The notes beneath the pieces are model-generated. The model was not told the origin of the DNA. It did not search any database and saw nothing but the letters and a program-made list of their open reading frames with translations. From the NCBI GenBank assembly GCA_024803745.1, contig JANJXV010000014.1, positions 1,770,001-1,834,000 of the forward strand: a DNA stretch of 64,000 nucleotides, given 5' to 3'. This stretch comes from Megascapheus bottae (taxonomy: Eukaryota > Chordata > Mammalia > Rodentia > Geomyidae). Both the position numbers and the translations under genes were made by a program. The first letter of the stretch is position 1, and each line of letters starts with the position of its first letter. Shown one piece after another: positions 1-11,075 of this stretch.

Positions 1-664
1 CTAAGGCTTGCAAGTCAGCAGGTAGTCGTGGCAGTTTTATTGTTTTATACCCTGAAGCTAGCCCGTTCGCACACGGGGCGAAGGCGTCTCAGCCGCTCTG
101 TTTGTGACTGTCCTCTTACGCTGGCTCTTGTGCAGGTGCACTGCTTTGCTTGCGGGCTTCTCCCCAGTTCCAAAGGGGGCAGCTTGACCAGGATGGATGG
201 ATAGGGTCTCCTGAGACAGTCCAGGTTACACTTAAGCATCAAATCTAAGATGCCGCAGCGTCGACATGAGAGAGCTCCCCCCACAATGTTTCTTTAATGG
301 ATGAGGAGACTAGCTTCACTAAAACTGTCCATCCAATTTGTAATTTGGGGGCTCTTTCCCCTTCGAAATTAGGTAGTGAATAAAATCTTTTACTCTGCTC
401 AGGGACTGTGCAACTGTACGATTGTACCCAGAAGGTACTAATGTATGGTAAAAGTCCTGTTGAGGTCTGTGGAGTGACCCAAGCTGGGCCACTCCACAGG
501 GACAGATAAGCGCAAGGAGGGCTCTTCTGCCCACACAGTGGTCTCTCTGTGCGCTTGTGGGTTAGAATTCCAATCGCAGGTATGAAAGGGCAACTTCCTT
601 GATATTTGTAGAATAGAGAGAAGAAAACTAGTGTGCCCCTTACCTCTGTTAATGGCTGGGACAT
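1..664 (-). other. Unassigned block with minus-strand TATA/poly(A) signals
   Basis: The minus strand carries TATAAAA (49-43) followed almost at once by AATAAA (41-36). It also has overlapping open frames of 139 and 71 codons between 664 and 245, and 79 codons at 284-45. The frames shift between one another and I recognise no domain. A close TATA/AATAAA pair can occur in a long terminal repeat, and AATAAA alone could mark the 3' end of a minus-strand transcript. The window edge cuts the block, so LTR ends or a terminal exon cannot be checked. It is more CpG-rich than the DNA after 11.4 kb. No function is assigned. Confidence 0.25.
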
Positions 665-1676
665 GCGACCCCTACCACCAGCCTCTGCACAAAGAATTAG
701 ACAGTGAGAGCTGTTTCCTTCGGTCAGGATGCCTGCAAGTTATATCTCCAGTACTTTCCACAGCATTGTGGGCAGCAGTAATTAGGCCAAGCTAGGAGAC
801 TAGAGTCACCTCAAGTTTTCCCTAATCCCCAGCACACACTTCAGGCCTTCCTTCAAGAGGCAAAGCTTGGATTTTTCAGAACTTTGCAAAAAGGCACACA
901 TCTCGGGAGCTCCTGGCTGGGCTGCTGGGTTCACTGCCAGCAGGGGTCCTGGCTCTTGCCTCTTTGTCTTGCCACAGGGAAACCAGGCTAATCCTTTATT
1001 ATTTAAAGTAGAAGTAAACTCAGAAATCTACAGTCCAGACCTAAGGGCTCTTTTAGGGCCAGTAGTAAGTAAGGGTCCTATTCATTAAAGTTTTAAGGAG
1101 CAGGATTTGAGGCCTAAGCTGCAGTTCACTTCTTAAGGTGTTGAGATGTTGATGGTAATGAGGCTGTCAGCATTATTTAGAGAGAAATGCTTGCATATTG
1201 CCAATACCAGTTTGCTAGATTCTGTCTGCTAGAGGATCCTGCTGGATGGATGGACCCATTTGGGTCTGAGTATTTCTGCTGCTCTGGTTCTGGAGTTTTG
1301 AATGGGTTTCTGTACAAACACACAGGCCTGGGAATGCCTAGAGACTCAAGGTGGGTTTGCAATCTTGGCGGGGTTTGTTGAAGTACATTCAAGCTGGCCA
1401 AGGCCTGGCTGGGTTTGGTTGCAAAGTTGGGCTCAGTTATCACATTAATTCTAAAGAAATTAGACCTGGATAAATAGCCTTTGAATTCAAAGAAATAACT
1501 TGGTATTGATTTACATAGCCATGTTAAGAACCCCCTTCTCAATAGGAGACATTGCTGGAAAAAAAAAGTCCTGCTGGTCTTTTCCTCATTCATTCAATGT
1601 AAAGTTTTGTTTGTGTATGTATGTAAAGAAAGGGTGCTTGATATTCTGGAAACACAGCATCCCTCTTCCATCCCCC

Positions 1677-1727
<51 letters not shown>

Positions 1728-3513
1728 GTGAAAGCTCCTTGGCACAAGACAAACCTCATTCCCTGATTCTTTGGTTGTTGTTATCCAAGTTAGTGATGTG
1801 ATCCAAAAGTGTCAGTTTAGGCAAATAAATAAATAAATATACAAAAAACCCTCTAACATTTAATAACAATTTATCTAGCAAAAAAAAAAAACCTGTAACA
1901 TCCATGGTAATTTTCTCTCCCATGTTCTCCTAAATCTAGCTAAATGCCAGACTTTGTTGCTCTATTCCCAGAAGAAGACTTACTGAACTTTGTAGACATT
2001 TTTCTCATCTCCCTAGTTCTGGGTCCCAAGAATAAGCCACTAAGAAACTCCAATCTGGCACTCACTTACCATGGGGACTTCACAGAACTTTTCAAAAAGG
2101 TCTAAGTTGAAGAATAGCCATTAAACATGTCCCACTTTAGATATCCCTGCTCCAGACATTTTAAAACCCAGAGTATAGTGAACTTACTGAACATGAAGCT
2201 AAGGAGGTCTTCAAACTCAGCAATATTTGCTTTCTTCTTCCATTCCTAGGCATGTGAGGACTCAAAGTTTTCTTACAAGAGAAAGCCAAAAGAGTTGAGA
2301 ACAGTATATTCCTCCTTCCTTCATATTAAGATTGTGTATAGAAGCTTGTGTGTCTGTCTTTTTTCCTTTCCTCCTTTCTGTCCTTTTTCTGTGTTCTTTT
2401 TTTAATCTCATTCTGTCTCTCCCAGCAAGACTAGAATCCTATTTATCCACTCATATATAAACATTCTTTCAGCCCAGTAAAAAGGAACACACTGTTTAGA
2501 CACTTTTAAAGCAGAATAAATGCAGATGTGTTTTTCTTTTCATTATGTAGGATAAATTAAGGCTCTCCTCCTCCCAAACTTGCCCTGCTGAAAAGTGTAG
2601 CAGAGCAAAGTGAGAAGGGCTGGGCGTTAGAAGTCAGCTTTCATCATCTTGTCTTTGGAAAGTAGCACCCATGACCATTGAAAGATAAATTCAGTCCCAG
2701 AAAGGCAGGAACAAGCACCAACAGGAAACACAGCCTATTTTTAGGCATGATAATGAGTTAATATAAATGCCCAAGCATCTTCCTGAATGCCTCGAAGCAC
2801 CTTCTATTTAATTTTTTCATCCTTTCCTCAATTGTAACTATAATAAGATCATAGGAAGAACTAAGTGTGGGACAGCTTTTCAGGAAAATCTGGCATAAAA
2901 AAATTCCTCTTGCTATCACATGAGCTTTTAGATCCTTCTCTTGTTACAGCATAAAAATAAAAATCATTTTTATCCAGAGAGATACATTAATTTATACCAT
3001 TTCAATAAGTGAGGGGACACTTTTTAGGAGAACTTTCTATAGAGGGCAAAAAAGTGAGAGTCCTTAGAAGTTAGGTGTGTGTGTTAATACATCATCCCAA
3101 CTGTGAAACTTGATTCTTTCCCTTTTGTTCAGAAGAATGATCACTTTTCTCCACAAATCTAGGGGAAAGAAGTGCAGAGAGACGTTCCTTACCCCTTTCA
3201 TTCTGTTGTCTGGTGTGGCTCCTTCATCATGTACTGCAAAGCTTTTGGTTATTTCAATACACACTGAGAGACTATGTCAAATTAACAAGATGATATTTTA
3301 TTTGAATTCATCTTTGGGAAACAGAGAGTGGATGATCACAGAATATTAAAAGGAGAAGAAGAGAGAATGACAGAATGACTGTGAATCTTGACTGTGGAAT
3401 GCTTGGTCTGTAAATTTTCATTCTATTTTGTTGGCTTCCTAAGGGTTGTCCCCAAATGTGAGTTGCACAAGTAAAATCAGAGGTAATGAAGGTGGCCCTG
3501 TTTGAGGATCTGC

Positions 3514-3515
<2 letters not shown>
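665..3515. other. Unique non-coding DNA, no gene seen
   Basis: There is no SINE, no LINE and no open frame with recognisable homology. One CA microsatellite (listed separately) sits inside. The frames at 1177-1593, 1500-1766 and 3064-3349 lack homology, and some run through simple repeats. The AT-rich part from about 2,440 to 3,000 contains several ATTA/TAAT words and could be regulatory, but nothing specific supports that. Confidence 0.5.
1677..1726. repeat. (CA)n microsatellite
   Basis: About 23 uninterrupted CA units follow a C-rich lead-in. The His-Thr frames across it are artefacts of the repeat. Confidence 0.97.

Positions 3516-3562
<47 letters not shown>
3516..3562. repeat. (GT)n microsatellite
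   Basis: About 23 pure GT units. No SINE tail adjoins it, so it is not seeded by a visible retroelement. Confidence 0.97.
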
Positions 3563-3566
<4 letters not shown>

Positions 3567-3859
3567 CCTTCAAACTAGTGGTCTATCCACCCATCTTCTA
3601 TCCTTCTTCCCTAACCTCAGGGTACTTTCTCCAGTGACACTCAGGGCTTCATCTTGTCCACTCTTTTGCAATCATTAGGAAAACCTGTGGTGGTGGTGAA
3701 ACTGCACAAAGAAGTCACTTTTTCCAGCCAAAATGAGCCAATCTAATATTAAAGCTCAAGCACCTCAAAAGTGTGGAGCCCAAAAGTTTAAAAGGAAGGG
3801 GACACATTTGGGGATGTCGTGTCATTGGTCCCAAGCACACAGGCAAAGTGTCACCGGCT
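3563..3859. other. Unique DNA, nothing identified
   Basis: Short unique spacer between the GT repeat and the CpG-containing block. No gene, repeat or site is seen. Confidence 0.5.
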
Positions 3860-4262
3860 CTCAGTTGAGGCTCCGGAGTGAAGGAAATGGCAAGTGATAG
3901 GAGTGGTGGTGGGGGCGGGGGTGGGCAGAAGCCGAGCGCGCGCAAGAGAGAATCGCCTGCGCCAGCAGCTGGCTCCCACGCGCCGCCGTCTGCTGGGAAC
4001 CAGAGGCCGGATAATGGAATTCAGCAGGCAGATATCCTTCGAGAGCCAGCCACTGTCTTGTACAGATTTGTAGAGAAACCCTCACTGTAATTAAAACCGT
4101 ACAGTCAGATTAATTCAATGTGTTGCTCGGCAGCGTTTTTAATAGTAAAAATCCGCTTTAAAATTGAATTAGGGTCGAAGAAAATTTCTGCGAGACTCGC
4201 CGGATTTGCCAGCTTTCATTGAAGCCAGCTCGGGTGGATTTAGGCAGTGGCTGCACAGTGTC
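3860..4262. promoter_or_regulatory. Candidate conserved non-coding element with CpG cluster
   Basis: A CpG-rich patch (about 3,932-3,992, with CGAGCGCGCGC and CGCGCCGCCG) passes into unique AT-rich DNA with TAATTAAAACCG, AGATTAATTCAAT, TTTTTAATAG and GAATTAGGG. GC-rich sequence beside homeodomain-type TAAT/ATTA words, without repeats or a durable open frame, is typical of developmental enhancers or of lowly transcribed CpG-island edges. The function is inferred from composition; there is no TATA-initiator arrangement that I would call a promoter. Confidence 0.4.
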
Positions 4263-4299
4263 GCCCCCCCTTCTCCCCCAGAGAGGGAGCTGAGATTGG

Positions 4300-4302
<3 letters not shown>

Positions 4303-4352
<50 letters not shown>
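4303..4352. repeat. (GT)n microsatellite
   Basis: About 25 GT units ending in GTATACAC. It interrupts the candidate regulatory region and makes the Val-Cys and His-Thr open frames of both strands. Confidence 0.97.
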
Positions 4353-4355
<3 letters not shown>

Positions 4356-4619
4356 CACTTTGGGGCCAGCTTGGGTGCTAGACTGGGCGGCAGGAGCCAG
4401 GTCCAAGAGATAAGCACATCTCCTGTTGTTAACCCTTCTGATCTCCTGGGCTTCAAAAGATTCTTCGACATCTAGGACCTTCATCCTTCCTGACCACTTT
4501 CTCTGGGCTTAGGAAAAGTGTGTGGGGGGGAGGCAGGGGGAAAATATCGAGCCATATCTTGAAGCAATTTCTCACTGAGAGTTTCCCGGGAGATGGAGGT
4601 TGGAGCGCTCTCCGGCCGC

Positions 4620-4925
4620 TTGAGTGACAGCAGGAGAAGGTTGTGGCCCGCTTACAACCCTCTACCAACTCCCCCTCCCTTGAAAATCTTTCAAAAATTA
4701 AGGATAATATTTCAAGCGAGCTGTCAAAATGTCTCTCAAGCCTTGATTTGACTGGCCGCCCCCTTTCCAATCCTTTGTCAGCCCCACCCCGCATCCTTTG
4801 CGTTTTGCGTGGTTGTGAAATAGAAGTTAGCGTTATTGTGTTGTCTCCCTTTGAGGCTAGACAACTTGGAGCTGAAAACTTCAAGTTTCTCCTAGATGTG
4901 CCATCGGAGCACTTGTAGGAGAGGC
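4620..4925. promoter_or_regulatory. Candidate conserved non-coding element, TALE-type sites
   Basis: Unique sequence with GAGCTGTCAAAATG, CTTTGTCAGCC and a CCAAT word, and with no repeat similarity. CTGTCA and TGACAG are the core of MEIS/PREP-type TALE homeodomain sites. The overlapping 193-codon minus and 91-codon plus frames show no domain and are probably by-products of locally higher GC. A cross-species alignment would settle whether it is constrained. Confidence 0.35.
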
Positions 4926-6299
4926 TCTCCCGTGAGACCTGCCTTGGGTGGAGAGCTGGATTCTGTTTTCTAGAAGCCAGTGAGATGTTTAGGGGCCCAG
5001 AAATGTTCTCATGGACCTTCCCTCCACCCCCCAAGGATCCGGACCTTGCCTAGGCTTCTTGGCCGCTGAATGCACTCAGTCCCCCCCCCACACACATACA
5101 AACACACACCACACGCGGGCACTCACACACGCGTGTATGTCCTCGCGCACAAACCTGAGACGCACATTCTCTAACAAGTTAGTCACATCCTGGGAAAACA
5201 AAAACCGCTGTGGGTCTCTGTTCCTCCGGCAACAGCGCGCAGACGCTTTAATTGCCGCAAATTGTCACTCTGTCCCCTTTTCATTTTCTCGCTCCTTCGT
5301 TTATTTTTAGTACACTTCAAATGCCTACACACTTCCCTAGTAAGGAGAGCATGGAGCAATTATTGCCTTTGCCTTCAGGGCCTGCTTTGCCAATCACTGA
5401 ATGGGGATGGAGTAAACAGGGCGAAAAGCCAGGCGCGTTATTGGTCTTGCTTCTTTCAGGTGGAGGGCGGTAAATAACTCTCCGTACTGCGCCGCCCCCG
5501 CCCTCCTTTCCTGGGTGCCAATTATCTGGAAGAAAGGAGATGTGCACCCCTCCCATGTGCTCCTCATCACACCCCACACCATGTGCACCACGTTTTACTC
5601 GAATCCAGCAGATCCCATCAGGAATTGACGGGTTCCTCAGAGAGTAGTTAGGCAAAGAGAATTCTGCCGAGATTCTGCTCTTAATTCTGTACTGAATAAA
5701 AAGGCAGCCCAAGAGGCCGGCATCTTCCCGTGCAGAGAAGTAGGGTCCTTTTCCTCCGAGGCTAATAAGGGGATTGGCCTCCTTTACTGGGAACTTCTTA
5801 GTCAAGGCAAGCTTTTAGACTGACTTGGACCAGTGCCAACAGTCTGTTAGAACAGCTCTGGATTGAGGATGCTCTACCGAACACTGGCTGGGAATTCTAC
5901 AAAGCTGGAAACACTAAATTTCATGATGGGTTCTCTTGCAGGCTACTGAGGTCCACCCCAGTACTCTATCATCTTTTCTGTGCTTCCCCCCCCGCCCCCC
6001 ACATGCACAGCAGTCCTACGTGGGGAGGGAGGCAGGTGTAGGCCACTGAGTGGGACAACCAACGTCCTGTACATGGATCCGAAACAAATCAGTGCAGGAT
6101 TAACTTGTCTGTCTGCTGAATCGTCTCCAATCCCTAAAGCAGCACCGGCTGTGCCTGCCAGGGCGCTTCGGGTTATGTGCTTGTCCTGGACCAGCAATCT
6201 CATCCCTGCTGTGACTGGGACTGGCTGGCTGCTTTGGGAGGGACAAGTTGGGTGCCCAGGCCTGCTTGTTGTACATTTTAAAGGAACTCAGTGAACGTG
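4926..6299. other. Unique moderately GC-rich block without a gene
   Basis: It contains C-runs (5,083-5,091 and 5,987-6,000), a short CA-rich patch (5,090-5,130), an AATTATTGCC word at about 5,358 and scattered CpGs. The open frames on both strands (longest about 162 codons on minus, 5,317-5,805) have no family similarity and no splice-site context that I trust. It could be part of the regulatory cluster seen on both sides. Confidence 0.4.
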
Positions 6300-6600
6300 A
6301 ACTGCCTAATTCTCGCAGAGCCCCCTCCCAGTTCTTTCTTTCTTTCTTTTTATGAAAACATTTACAAGGAACTTAATTTCAGATTGTGGAAGTAAATTTC
6401 ATGCTAGGATATATTTTACAAAACATGTAATCTTTCCAGGCCGGAAGACATTTAATTAAAACCATACTTTGACAAGCTGAGTTTCAAAGTGAAGTCACAC
6501 CAGCACGGAAAGCTAATTCATATTCAAGATGTAGCCTGTAATTCAAGTTGTTGAAAATACTGGCCTTGGCAATGTGCTTTGGGTTTTGGGCTAGCTACCT
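6300..6600. promoter_or_regulatory. Candidate conserved non-coding element
   Basis: Repeat-free sequence with GACATTTAATTAAAACC, AAAGCTAATTCATATTCAAG and CTGTAATTCAAG, preceded by a short TTTC run at about 6,336. Closely spaced TAATTA/CTAATT words in otherwise complex sequence suggest a homeodomain-bound enhancer. There is no open frame across it. The assignment is by appearance only. Confidence 0.4.
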
Positions 6601-7075
6601 GCTCAGGGGATTGGGGACTTCCAAGAGTCCCTTGCTTGCAGAAGAGTGTCCCCAAGCTCAGCTGCTCTCCTTTGGACTGGCTTGTGTCAGAGCTGGGCAG
6701 TCTTAAGAGAAGTTCCCTGGAGCACCTTTAGCATACTTAAAAGAACTCCTTTGGAGTGGCCATGGGGTCCTAAAGATCACCAGATGTCCCAGGAGAGGAA
6801 TACTAGCAGTAGGGAGACAAGGCAATTTCTGAAAGTTTAGTGAGACTTATGAAAGTCCCACCCCCTGCCCCCACATCCATCTTCTTGGCTCTTAACTGGT
6901 CAGTGCTAGAGAAAGGGAATCTCCTGCAATATCTTGATTCAGATGGCCCAAAAGAAGGTAGAAGATGATCTTAGTCCAGTGGATCCTTGGACAAAGCTTC
7001 AGAGTTCTCAAGGCAGAAACAATATTTGGTTCCCACAAGCCTTTACATTGCTAGCTGCATTTTTTAATTTTAAAA
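6601..7075. other. Unique DNA, nothing identified
   Basis: Short open frames (64 and 85 codons) have no similarity to known proteins, and the second runs into the neighbouring SINE. Confidence 0.5.
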
Positions 7076-7275
7076 ATTTTTGGTTGTTGGGCTTGGACTC
7101 AGATCTGGGCACTGCCTTCAAGCTCTCCTGCTCAAGGCCAGCACTCTACTACTTTGAGCCACAGCTCCACATCTGGTTTTCTGGTGGTTAGTTGTACAAA
7201 AGAGATGGGGACTTTTCTGCTTGGGCTGTCTTTGAAGCATGATCCTCAAATCTCAGCCTCTGGTGCCCAGTAGCT
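7076..7275 (-). mobile_element. 7SL-Geo dimeric SINE, old copy
   Basis: Read on the minus strand it has a degenerate 7SL-like head, the linker complementary to 'ctggttttctggtggtta', and the Geo monomer core (complement of 'ctactttgagccacagctccac'). The A-rich tail corresponds to the T-rich stretch at 7,060-7,080. It is heavily diverged, and target duplications are no longer visible. Confidence 0.8.
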
Positions 7276-7977
7276 AGCTATATTTTTAAAAAGTCATTTT
7301 CCCTCAACAATCCTGTTCTGTAACCTCTTTTTCTTTTTTCTAATGACTTGACCAGTATGAAATCAGAGAGGGTTAGTCTCAAATAGGAAGCTCAGTTTTA
7401 AACTCACCAGTCCTCCTGTACCATGTGCTAATGGCTAGTTCTGCCTACTGTGGATAAGAAAGTAGTTGGCCTTAGGTCAGCACAATTCAGAGACAAGATT
7501 TTGCAGCTCTAGCCTATGGGTGAGAGCTTCAGGTACTTGAGCACAGGCAGCTCCAGAGACTGACACTGTGGCCCAATGTGGGCTCCATCCAGGTCATGAT
7601 CTTGAGCACCTACATCCTCAATGTCATTTTCTAGGCTCCTCTAGCTGGGTAGTCTTCTCTTAAAGATGATAGTGAGGTAGCCTAGCAAGTGAACTGACAC
7701 TGCCTTACAAAGAGGCCAGGTTATGAACTTGAAACTTCTGGGTAGTTTGCTTTTCCCCACAATACTTAAGGCCTGTTCACCTCTTCACTTAGCCAGCTTC
7801 CCACACAACAGAGAAGAAAGATTTTGCTTCAACTGATGGCAGTAAAAATTGATTGACTAATAGACACATTTTAGGCCTCTCTATCCTTTCAACACGCTAT
7901 TATTTTTCTATTCCTTGAAGCCAAAACATAATCCTGTTGCATGAAAAAGATTTAAAATTGAGGTGTTCAAGAAATAC
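7276..7977. other. Unique DNA, nothing identified
   Basis: No gene, no repeat family recognised and no open frame longer than background. Confidence 0.5.
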
Positions 7978-8030
7978 TTTGGACTGGAGTATAACTCAAT
8001 GGTAAAGCTCGTGCACATACACACGCAGAA
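7978..8030 (+). mobile_element. tRNA-like SINE head fragment
   Basis: The words 'ggactggagtataactcaat' and 'ggtaaagctcgtgcac' match the box-A half of an Ala-tRNA-derived ID-type SINE. The rest has been replaced by the adjoining alternating purine-pyrimidine microsatellite. Confidence 0.55.
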
Positions 8031-8035
8031 ATGTG

Positions 8036-8052
8036 CATGCGCGCGCGCGCGT

Positions 8053-8090
<38 letters not shown>

Positions 8091-8093
8091 ACG
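8036..8093. repeat. (CG)n/(CA)n alternating repeat
   Basis: ATGCGCGCGCGCGCGTGCG passes into about 17 CA units. Uninterrupted alternation of purine and pyrimidine with a GC core is the classical Z-DNA-prone arrangement. It sits where the SINE body would have continued. Confidence 0.95.
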
Positions 8094-9504
8094 GCCTTTG
8101 GGCCAATTCCACTCTGATTTTATGGGGCAAATTTAGGAGACAACGTAAGTTTTATAAAGACAATCCCAGGACACAAATATGAAAAAGTCCATTTCTCTAT
8201 TTGGAGATTACCAGCTGTTTTTTCCCCAAGATTTAGTAGGTGTCTCACTTTAAAAAAAAATAGGTGTAACTATTGGAACCTTATGCTTAAACAATAGGTT
8301 AACTTTGTACTTATTGGTCAATTACTATTTATTTTAGAAATATAGGTAAGTCATGATGTCAAAGAAAAAAAGAGCATATTATAATTGTAGGCCTGGAGGC
8401 ATTGCTGAAGTTGTTTTAGGCATTATATTGTGTGACCAGAGCACTAAACAGTATGTACCTGACCACGTGCATTTAAAGCTTAATTGTATGTTGGAAACTT
8501 GCATATTACACAAGAGAGGAAGAGAAACTGCAAATGATACCCCAGCTGTTTTATTTCAGCAATAGAACAAGCAGTTTTCTTGTTACAGGGCATGAGTCTT
8601 CTTAGAATTGTTGGAGGCCCTTGTAGGCAGCACATTCTGGCAGGAATATATGGTGGGAAGGATACAAGGTAATTCATAATGGTCAGAATGGTGTTACAAC
8701 CAGGACAGGCAGCAGCCTCAGTGTGTAGCAGGGTCAGGGCAGTAATATTTCCCAGCTGCCTCACTCCTTCTGTAGCCTCAAACAAGCAGCCTCATCACTT
8801 CCAGCCTCTGAGCTTGGGTGGAGGCAAGAGAGGCTCAGATCAGAATGATCACACCACTTAGCTACTTTTCTAGTTCTTCTGCCTTTCTAAAATTAGCCCC
8901 CTTCCACAGATGTGAGAGCTAACACATGGACCTCACTCCCCTCTTCACACCCCCCTCACCCCGCCCCCCCCCAGCTCTTTGGTGTCTGGGAAAGAAGAGA
9001 GATGGAGCACAGGTGTTCCAACTTCCCACTTTCCTGGTAATTATGTGTGGCTTGGGAAGTGAGGAAGAAAGAGCCAGCTGTGAGGTTATTTTCCTAAGAC
9101 AGAACAGGTAAGAGTTCTGTTCTGTTTGTTTATTTATTTAGAGGCTCATGTGGTCAATGAAAAAGAAAAGAAAATATAGAGAAACTCTCATTAATTCACA
9201 TCTTAGTGCTATTCTTCAAAGACAGCAAACTCAGGACGACTTGATTTCCTGCCTAAAGGCAGGAACCTCCTTTCCTTCTGCTGACTAACTTATAAATTCT
9301 GATTCACTTTTGCTTGTAGGAAACGTATTTTTTAATTCTAAAATATGTATTCCCTACAGAAATCTTTAAGGACCCATACTATAACACTATTTTTATTTTT
9401 AAAGTGGACTTTAAAGTCCAACTGTGGAGGGAATGAGATGCCAATGAGATCCAGAGGTTGAGTGTGATTCTATTGGCATCCTGCCCGTGCCAGGGGCTAT
9501 GCAC
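8094..9504. other. Unique DNA, nothing identified
   Basis: The small frames (60-101 codons) have no homology. It contains a 16-bp perfect palindrome TGGACTTTAAAGTCCA (9,405-9,420) and a C-run at 8,951-8,971. No gene is supported. Confidence 0.5.
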
Positions 9505-9530
9505 TTTTTTTTTTTTTTTTTTTTTTTTTT
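9505..9530. repeat. Poly(T) tract
   Basis: A run of 26 T. It might be the poly(A) tail of a minus-strand insertion, but the following sequence matches no element known to me. Confidence 0.9.
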
Positions 9531-10228
9531 GGCTCACTCCTTATCTTGTAAATCCAATGGTTCAGGCATGCGCACTACAGACTCTGAGACCCGCTTTGGT
9601 TTTTGTAGTAGGGACCCAGACTCCCAGATACGCAATAATTAGTTTTCTCATTAAACAAAGATTTCCCCATCATTCCACTTCTCCCACGATTTTCGGCTGC
9701 AGGAACTCCTCCTCACCAGATCAAGCCGCCTACCCAGCCCCTCTGCTTCTGGGTTTCCTGTCTTCTGGTCTCCAACTACCCAGAATCGACTTCTTTGGGT
9801 GCCTCAATTTTAGGGTACTTTCCTACCTCTCTACCATCCCTCTTCTCTAAAATTCACCTTCTCTGTTCCTTGTAAGTCCCCTTCTTCCTCTTTTCCAAAC
9901 TAACAAGATTAAAAAAAAAAACAAGCACCAAAAAAGACAAAACAAAACAAAAACCAAGCAAACACAAACAAAACAGAACAAAAAGCCACTCTGTCAAGAT
10001 CCATGCGAGAGAAACAGGGTGTCAGCCTCTCCTCTCCTCACCCCAGTCAGCTTCGATTCACTCTCAACCCTCTCTGGCTGTGACATTCAGTCCAGAACGC
10101 AGGGTGTGAAGGCCCTGGAACTCGATGGGGACGGGTGGAAGTCACCGGCTCGGCCCAATCCCCACACCTCCCAGGCAGAAGCCCAAGCCAGGGAGAAGCC
10201 CAAGTCGGTGTCAGTAATCTCCTTTGTG
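9531..10228. other. Unique DNA with A/C-rich stretch
   Basis: Contains a low-complexity AAAAC/ACAAA region (about 9,911-9,985). The 130-codon frame beginning at 9,458 reads through the poly(T) and is not credible as a gene. Confidence 0.5.

Positions 10229-10276
<48 letters not shown>
10229..10276. repeat. (GT)n microsatellite
   Basis: About 24 GT units followed by a G-run. It explains the Val-Cys and His-Thr open frames of both strands. Confidence 0.97.
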
Positions 10277-10278
<2 letters not shown>

Positions 10279-10439
10279 GGAATGGGGGGGGGGATGCTCT
10301 TGTTTTCCATCTTCTAAGATGAGCAAAGAGACTTTTGGAATGCCTCCAGGCGTGTCCTCTATGCGCTTCCAGGACCCTTGAGGTGGGACTGAGAACTACA
10401 GGGATCAATCTCCCCGGATCAGGAGAATGGCTCAGTAGG

Positions 10440-10560
10440 AGAAAACTAGTCACCGTCACGTTCAAAGCTTCCCGCGGGAAAGCTTCTTGGTTCCGCTCGG
10501 GTTTCTGGGGGACCAGGTGGTAGCGCGCAGCGGCCAGGACCGCGCCCACACGTGCTCCTG
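10440..10560. other. Small CpG-dense patch
   Basis: About 120 bp with clustered CpGs (CACCGTCACG, CCCGCGGG, TAGCGCGCAGCGG, GACCGCGCCC). It is too short for a formal CpG island. It lies between GT-repeat DNA and the candidate element at 10.74-11.03 kb and may be its unmethylated core. Confidence 0.45.
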
Positions 10561-10739
10561 AAAAATCACAGTTAGCTCTTTCTCCACGGTAGACACAGGT
10601 ACAGCTCCCTAGCTTTCAGTTATTCTCAGCTTACCTGCAGGGCGAATGGATTTGTATTTTTTTTTTCTGCTCTCCCTCCTGCTCCGGATACCCCCACCCT
10701 AGCCACCCCCCTCACTCAACCTTAGCCAGGAGAAGGCAG

Positions 10740-11030
10740 CTAAGGGTTTGATTCTCTGATATGACACGAATAATTGTTGCATCATGTAACTTCCTACATC
10801 TTGGTTTTAATTTTCAGTGAACCAAACAAAGATATTTGCAATTTTAAAATAAGCACTCGATTTAATAAATGGGAACATTGTGCAGGAAACATTAGGCGGC
10901 CCCCCTCCCCCCTGTGGAAGACGTTATTAGCTCTGACAGCAGGCCGCTCAGGTTTGCAGAGAGGATTTTGTAAAGGGATGACAGACAGGAAGCCCAGCAA
11001 TCATGGAATCCTTGGCTGAAGCTTTTTTCC
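10740..11030. promoter_or_regulatory. Candidate conserved non-coding element
   Basis: Repeat-free block with GATATTTGCAATTTTAAAAT, CTCGATTTAATAAATGG, GACGTTATTAGCTCTGACAG and GGGATGACAGACAGG. The TGACAG words (TALE type) and TTATTAG/TTTAATAA words are close together. The ORFs of 81 (plus) and 68 (minus) codons have no homology. The regulatory role is inferred from composition. Confidence 0.4.
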
Positions 11031-11033
11031 CCC

Positions 11034-11072
11034 CCTTTCTTTTCTTTCTTTCTTTCTTTCTTTTTTTTTTTT
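11034..11072. repeat. (TTTC)n / poly(T) tract
   Basis: Short TTTC tandem merging into a T-run, separating two unique candidate elements. Confidence 0.9.
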
Positions 11073-11075
11073 TAT

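Noticed and set aside
4158..4484. Open frames of 100-108 codons with His-Thr repeats
   Set aside because: They read through a GT/CA microsatellite. The flanks have no homology and the same interval is open in other frames for the same reason.
4453..5034. 193-codon minus-strand frame
   Set aside because: Longest non-repeat frame of the left part, but no domain, no splice context and low-complexity ends. Locally higher GC makes stops rarer. It is treated as chance.
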